DNA from: an uncultured Eubacteriales bacterium
GTDB lineage: Bacteria > Bacillota > Clostridia > Oscillospirales > Oscillospiraceae
Direction: 5' to 3'
DNA: 11,417 nucleotides
NCBI GenBank assembly: GCA_949744025.1
Contig: CATJWA010000294.1
Location: 1-11,417, forward strand
The position numbers were made by a program, and so were the translations under genes. This document shows positions 10,983 through 11,417 of this stretch, piece after piece. The notes under the pieces were generated by a model, which worked only from the letters and a program-made list of their open reading frames with translations, ran no database searches and had not been told where the DNA came from. The stretch's first letter is position 1. The number at the start of each line of letters is the position of its first letter.

Positions 10983-11417
10983 TTATTTTTCGCCGCGCAG
11001 GCGGATTATCTGGTCGCGAAGCTGAGCGGCAATCTCAAACTCGAGCATCTTCGCAGCCTCGCGCATCTGCCCTTCGAGCCGGGCTATCTCGGCGCGGCGC
11101 TCGCTGTCTGTCATCTTCAGTCCGGATTTATTTTTCAGGCGCGCGGAGGGCGCGGAAATTTCCATGAGCTCGCGCACGCTCTTTATTATGGTTTTCGGCA
11201 CTATCCCGTGCTCGGCGTTGTAGGCCATCTGCTTTTTACGGCGGCGCTCGGTCTCGTCTATGGCGCGCTTCATGCTGCGCGTGACTGAGTCGGCGTACAT
11301 GACGACGGTGCCCTCGGCATTTCGCGCCGCGCGGCCTATGGTCTGGACAAGGCTTGTCTCGCTGCGCAGGAAGCCCTCCTTGTCGGCGTCGCGAATGGCG
11401 TCCAAGGCCACTTCACG
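10983..11417 (-). CDS. uvrB: Excinuclease ABC subunit B, C-terminal part (5' end beyond the right edge)
   Basis: The last 144 residues are visible, ending in TAA at 10985-10983. UvrB is the damage-verifying helicase of nucleotide excision repair; it is loaded by UvrA and recruits UvrC. The visible part starts just before helicase motif VI: DADKEGFLRSETSLVQTIGR, then AARNAEGTVVMYAD, which is nearly diagnostic for UvrB. It continues with the MKRAIDETERRRKKQMAYNA and HGIVPKTI-KSV-ELME segments. The C-terminal UVR motif (IARLEGQMREAAKMLEFEIA then AQLRDQI, about 107-135 of the visible part) is the coiled-coil element that contacts UvrC. The first eleven visible residues (REVALDAIRDA) differ from the usual PEVSLVAILDA. 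The MATE gene follows 34 bases downstream. Confidence 0.96.
   Translation of the reverse strand, partial: REVALDAIRDADKEGFLRSETSLVQTIGRAARNAEGTVVMYADSVTRSMKRAIDETERRRKKQMAYNAEHGIVPKTIIKSVRELMEISAPSARLKNKSGLKMTDSERRAEIARLEGQMREAAKMLEFEIAAQLRDQIIRLRGEK

Noticed and set aside
10274..11167. 297-codon plus-strand open frame opposite the MATE gene and uvrB
   Set aside because: It spans two genes with strong motifs on the other strand and encodes a His/Ala/Arg-rich nonsense sequence.

Overview
The window reads as chromosomal DNA of a motile, high-GC Clostridia-type Firmicute, plausibly Oscillospirales-like. This rests on gene order and protein character, not on a database search. The plus strand carries flgM-flgN-flgK-flgL-DUF6470(yviE)-fliW-csrA, the same order as the Bacillus subtilis flgM-to-csrA block. 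Shine-Dalgarno sequences are strong (AAGGAGG type) and several genes start with GTG. I saw no tRNA, rRNA, insertion sequence, CRISPR array or prophage gene.

Layout. Bases 1-1796 (minus strand) hold the 5' part of a SAM-dependent methyltransferase with its own good promoter, preceded by a 448-residue single-module ClpB/ClpA-D2-like AAA+ ATPase with an unrecognised cysteine-rich N-terminal region. A 388-base divergent intergenic region (1797-2184) holds a promoter-like site and palindrome for the ATPase, a GCCGATAT element like a sigma-28/SigD -10, and several hairpins ahead of flgM. Bases 2185-8698 are the late flagellar block: anti-sigma factor FlgM, chaperone FlgN, the hook-filament junction proteins FlgK and FlgL (both enlarged by acidic insertions), the DUF6470 protein, the FliW assembly factor and the CsrA translational regulator. 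A perfect palindromic terminator follows csrA. A short leader with a hairpin presenting GGA precedes a 60-residue YjfB-type motility protein, which ends at a 20-bp-stem terminator. Bases 9027-9562 hold no convincing gene, but contain an AT-richer stretch with TGTTGA repeats, a foldable segment, an isolated TTGACA promoter-like site and an inverted repeat at the end of the next gene. Bases 9563-11417 (minus strand) hold a MATE-family multidrug transporter and, 34 bases upstream of it, the C-terminal part of uvrB.

How the genes work together. FlgM holds sigma-28 until the hook is complete. FlgN delivers FlgK and FlgL, which form the junction on which the filament grows. FliW is released from flagellin to antagonise CsrA, which represses translation of its targets. 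The most interesting signal here is a potential CsrA target directly after csrA: the yjfB leader has one GGA in a hairpin loop and two more in the Shine-Dalgarno, the two-site geometry known for the B. subtilis hag leader. The second most interesting item is the AAA+ protein, which keeps Walker A, Walker B and the pore-loop motif but appears to lack the sensor-2 arginine. The flagellar genes and uvrB look ordinary in function. The ATPase N-terminal region, the FlgK/FlgL insertions and the 9.0-9.56 kb intergenic region are where something undescribed could sit.
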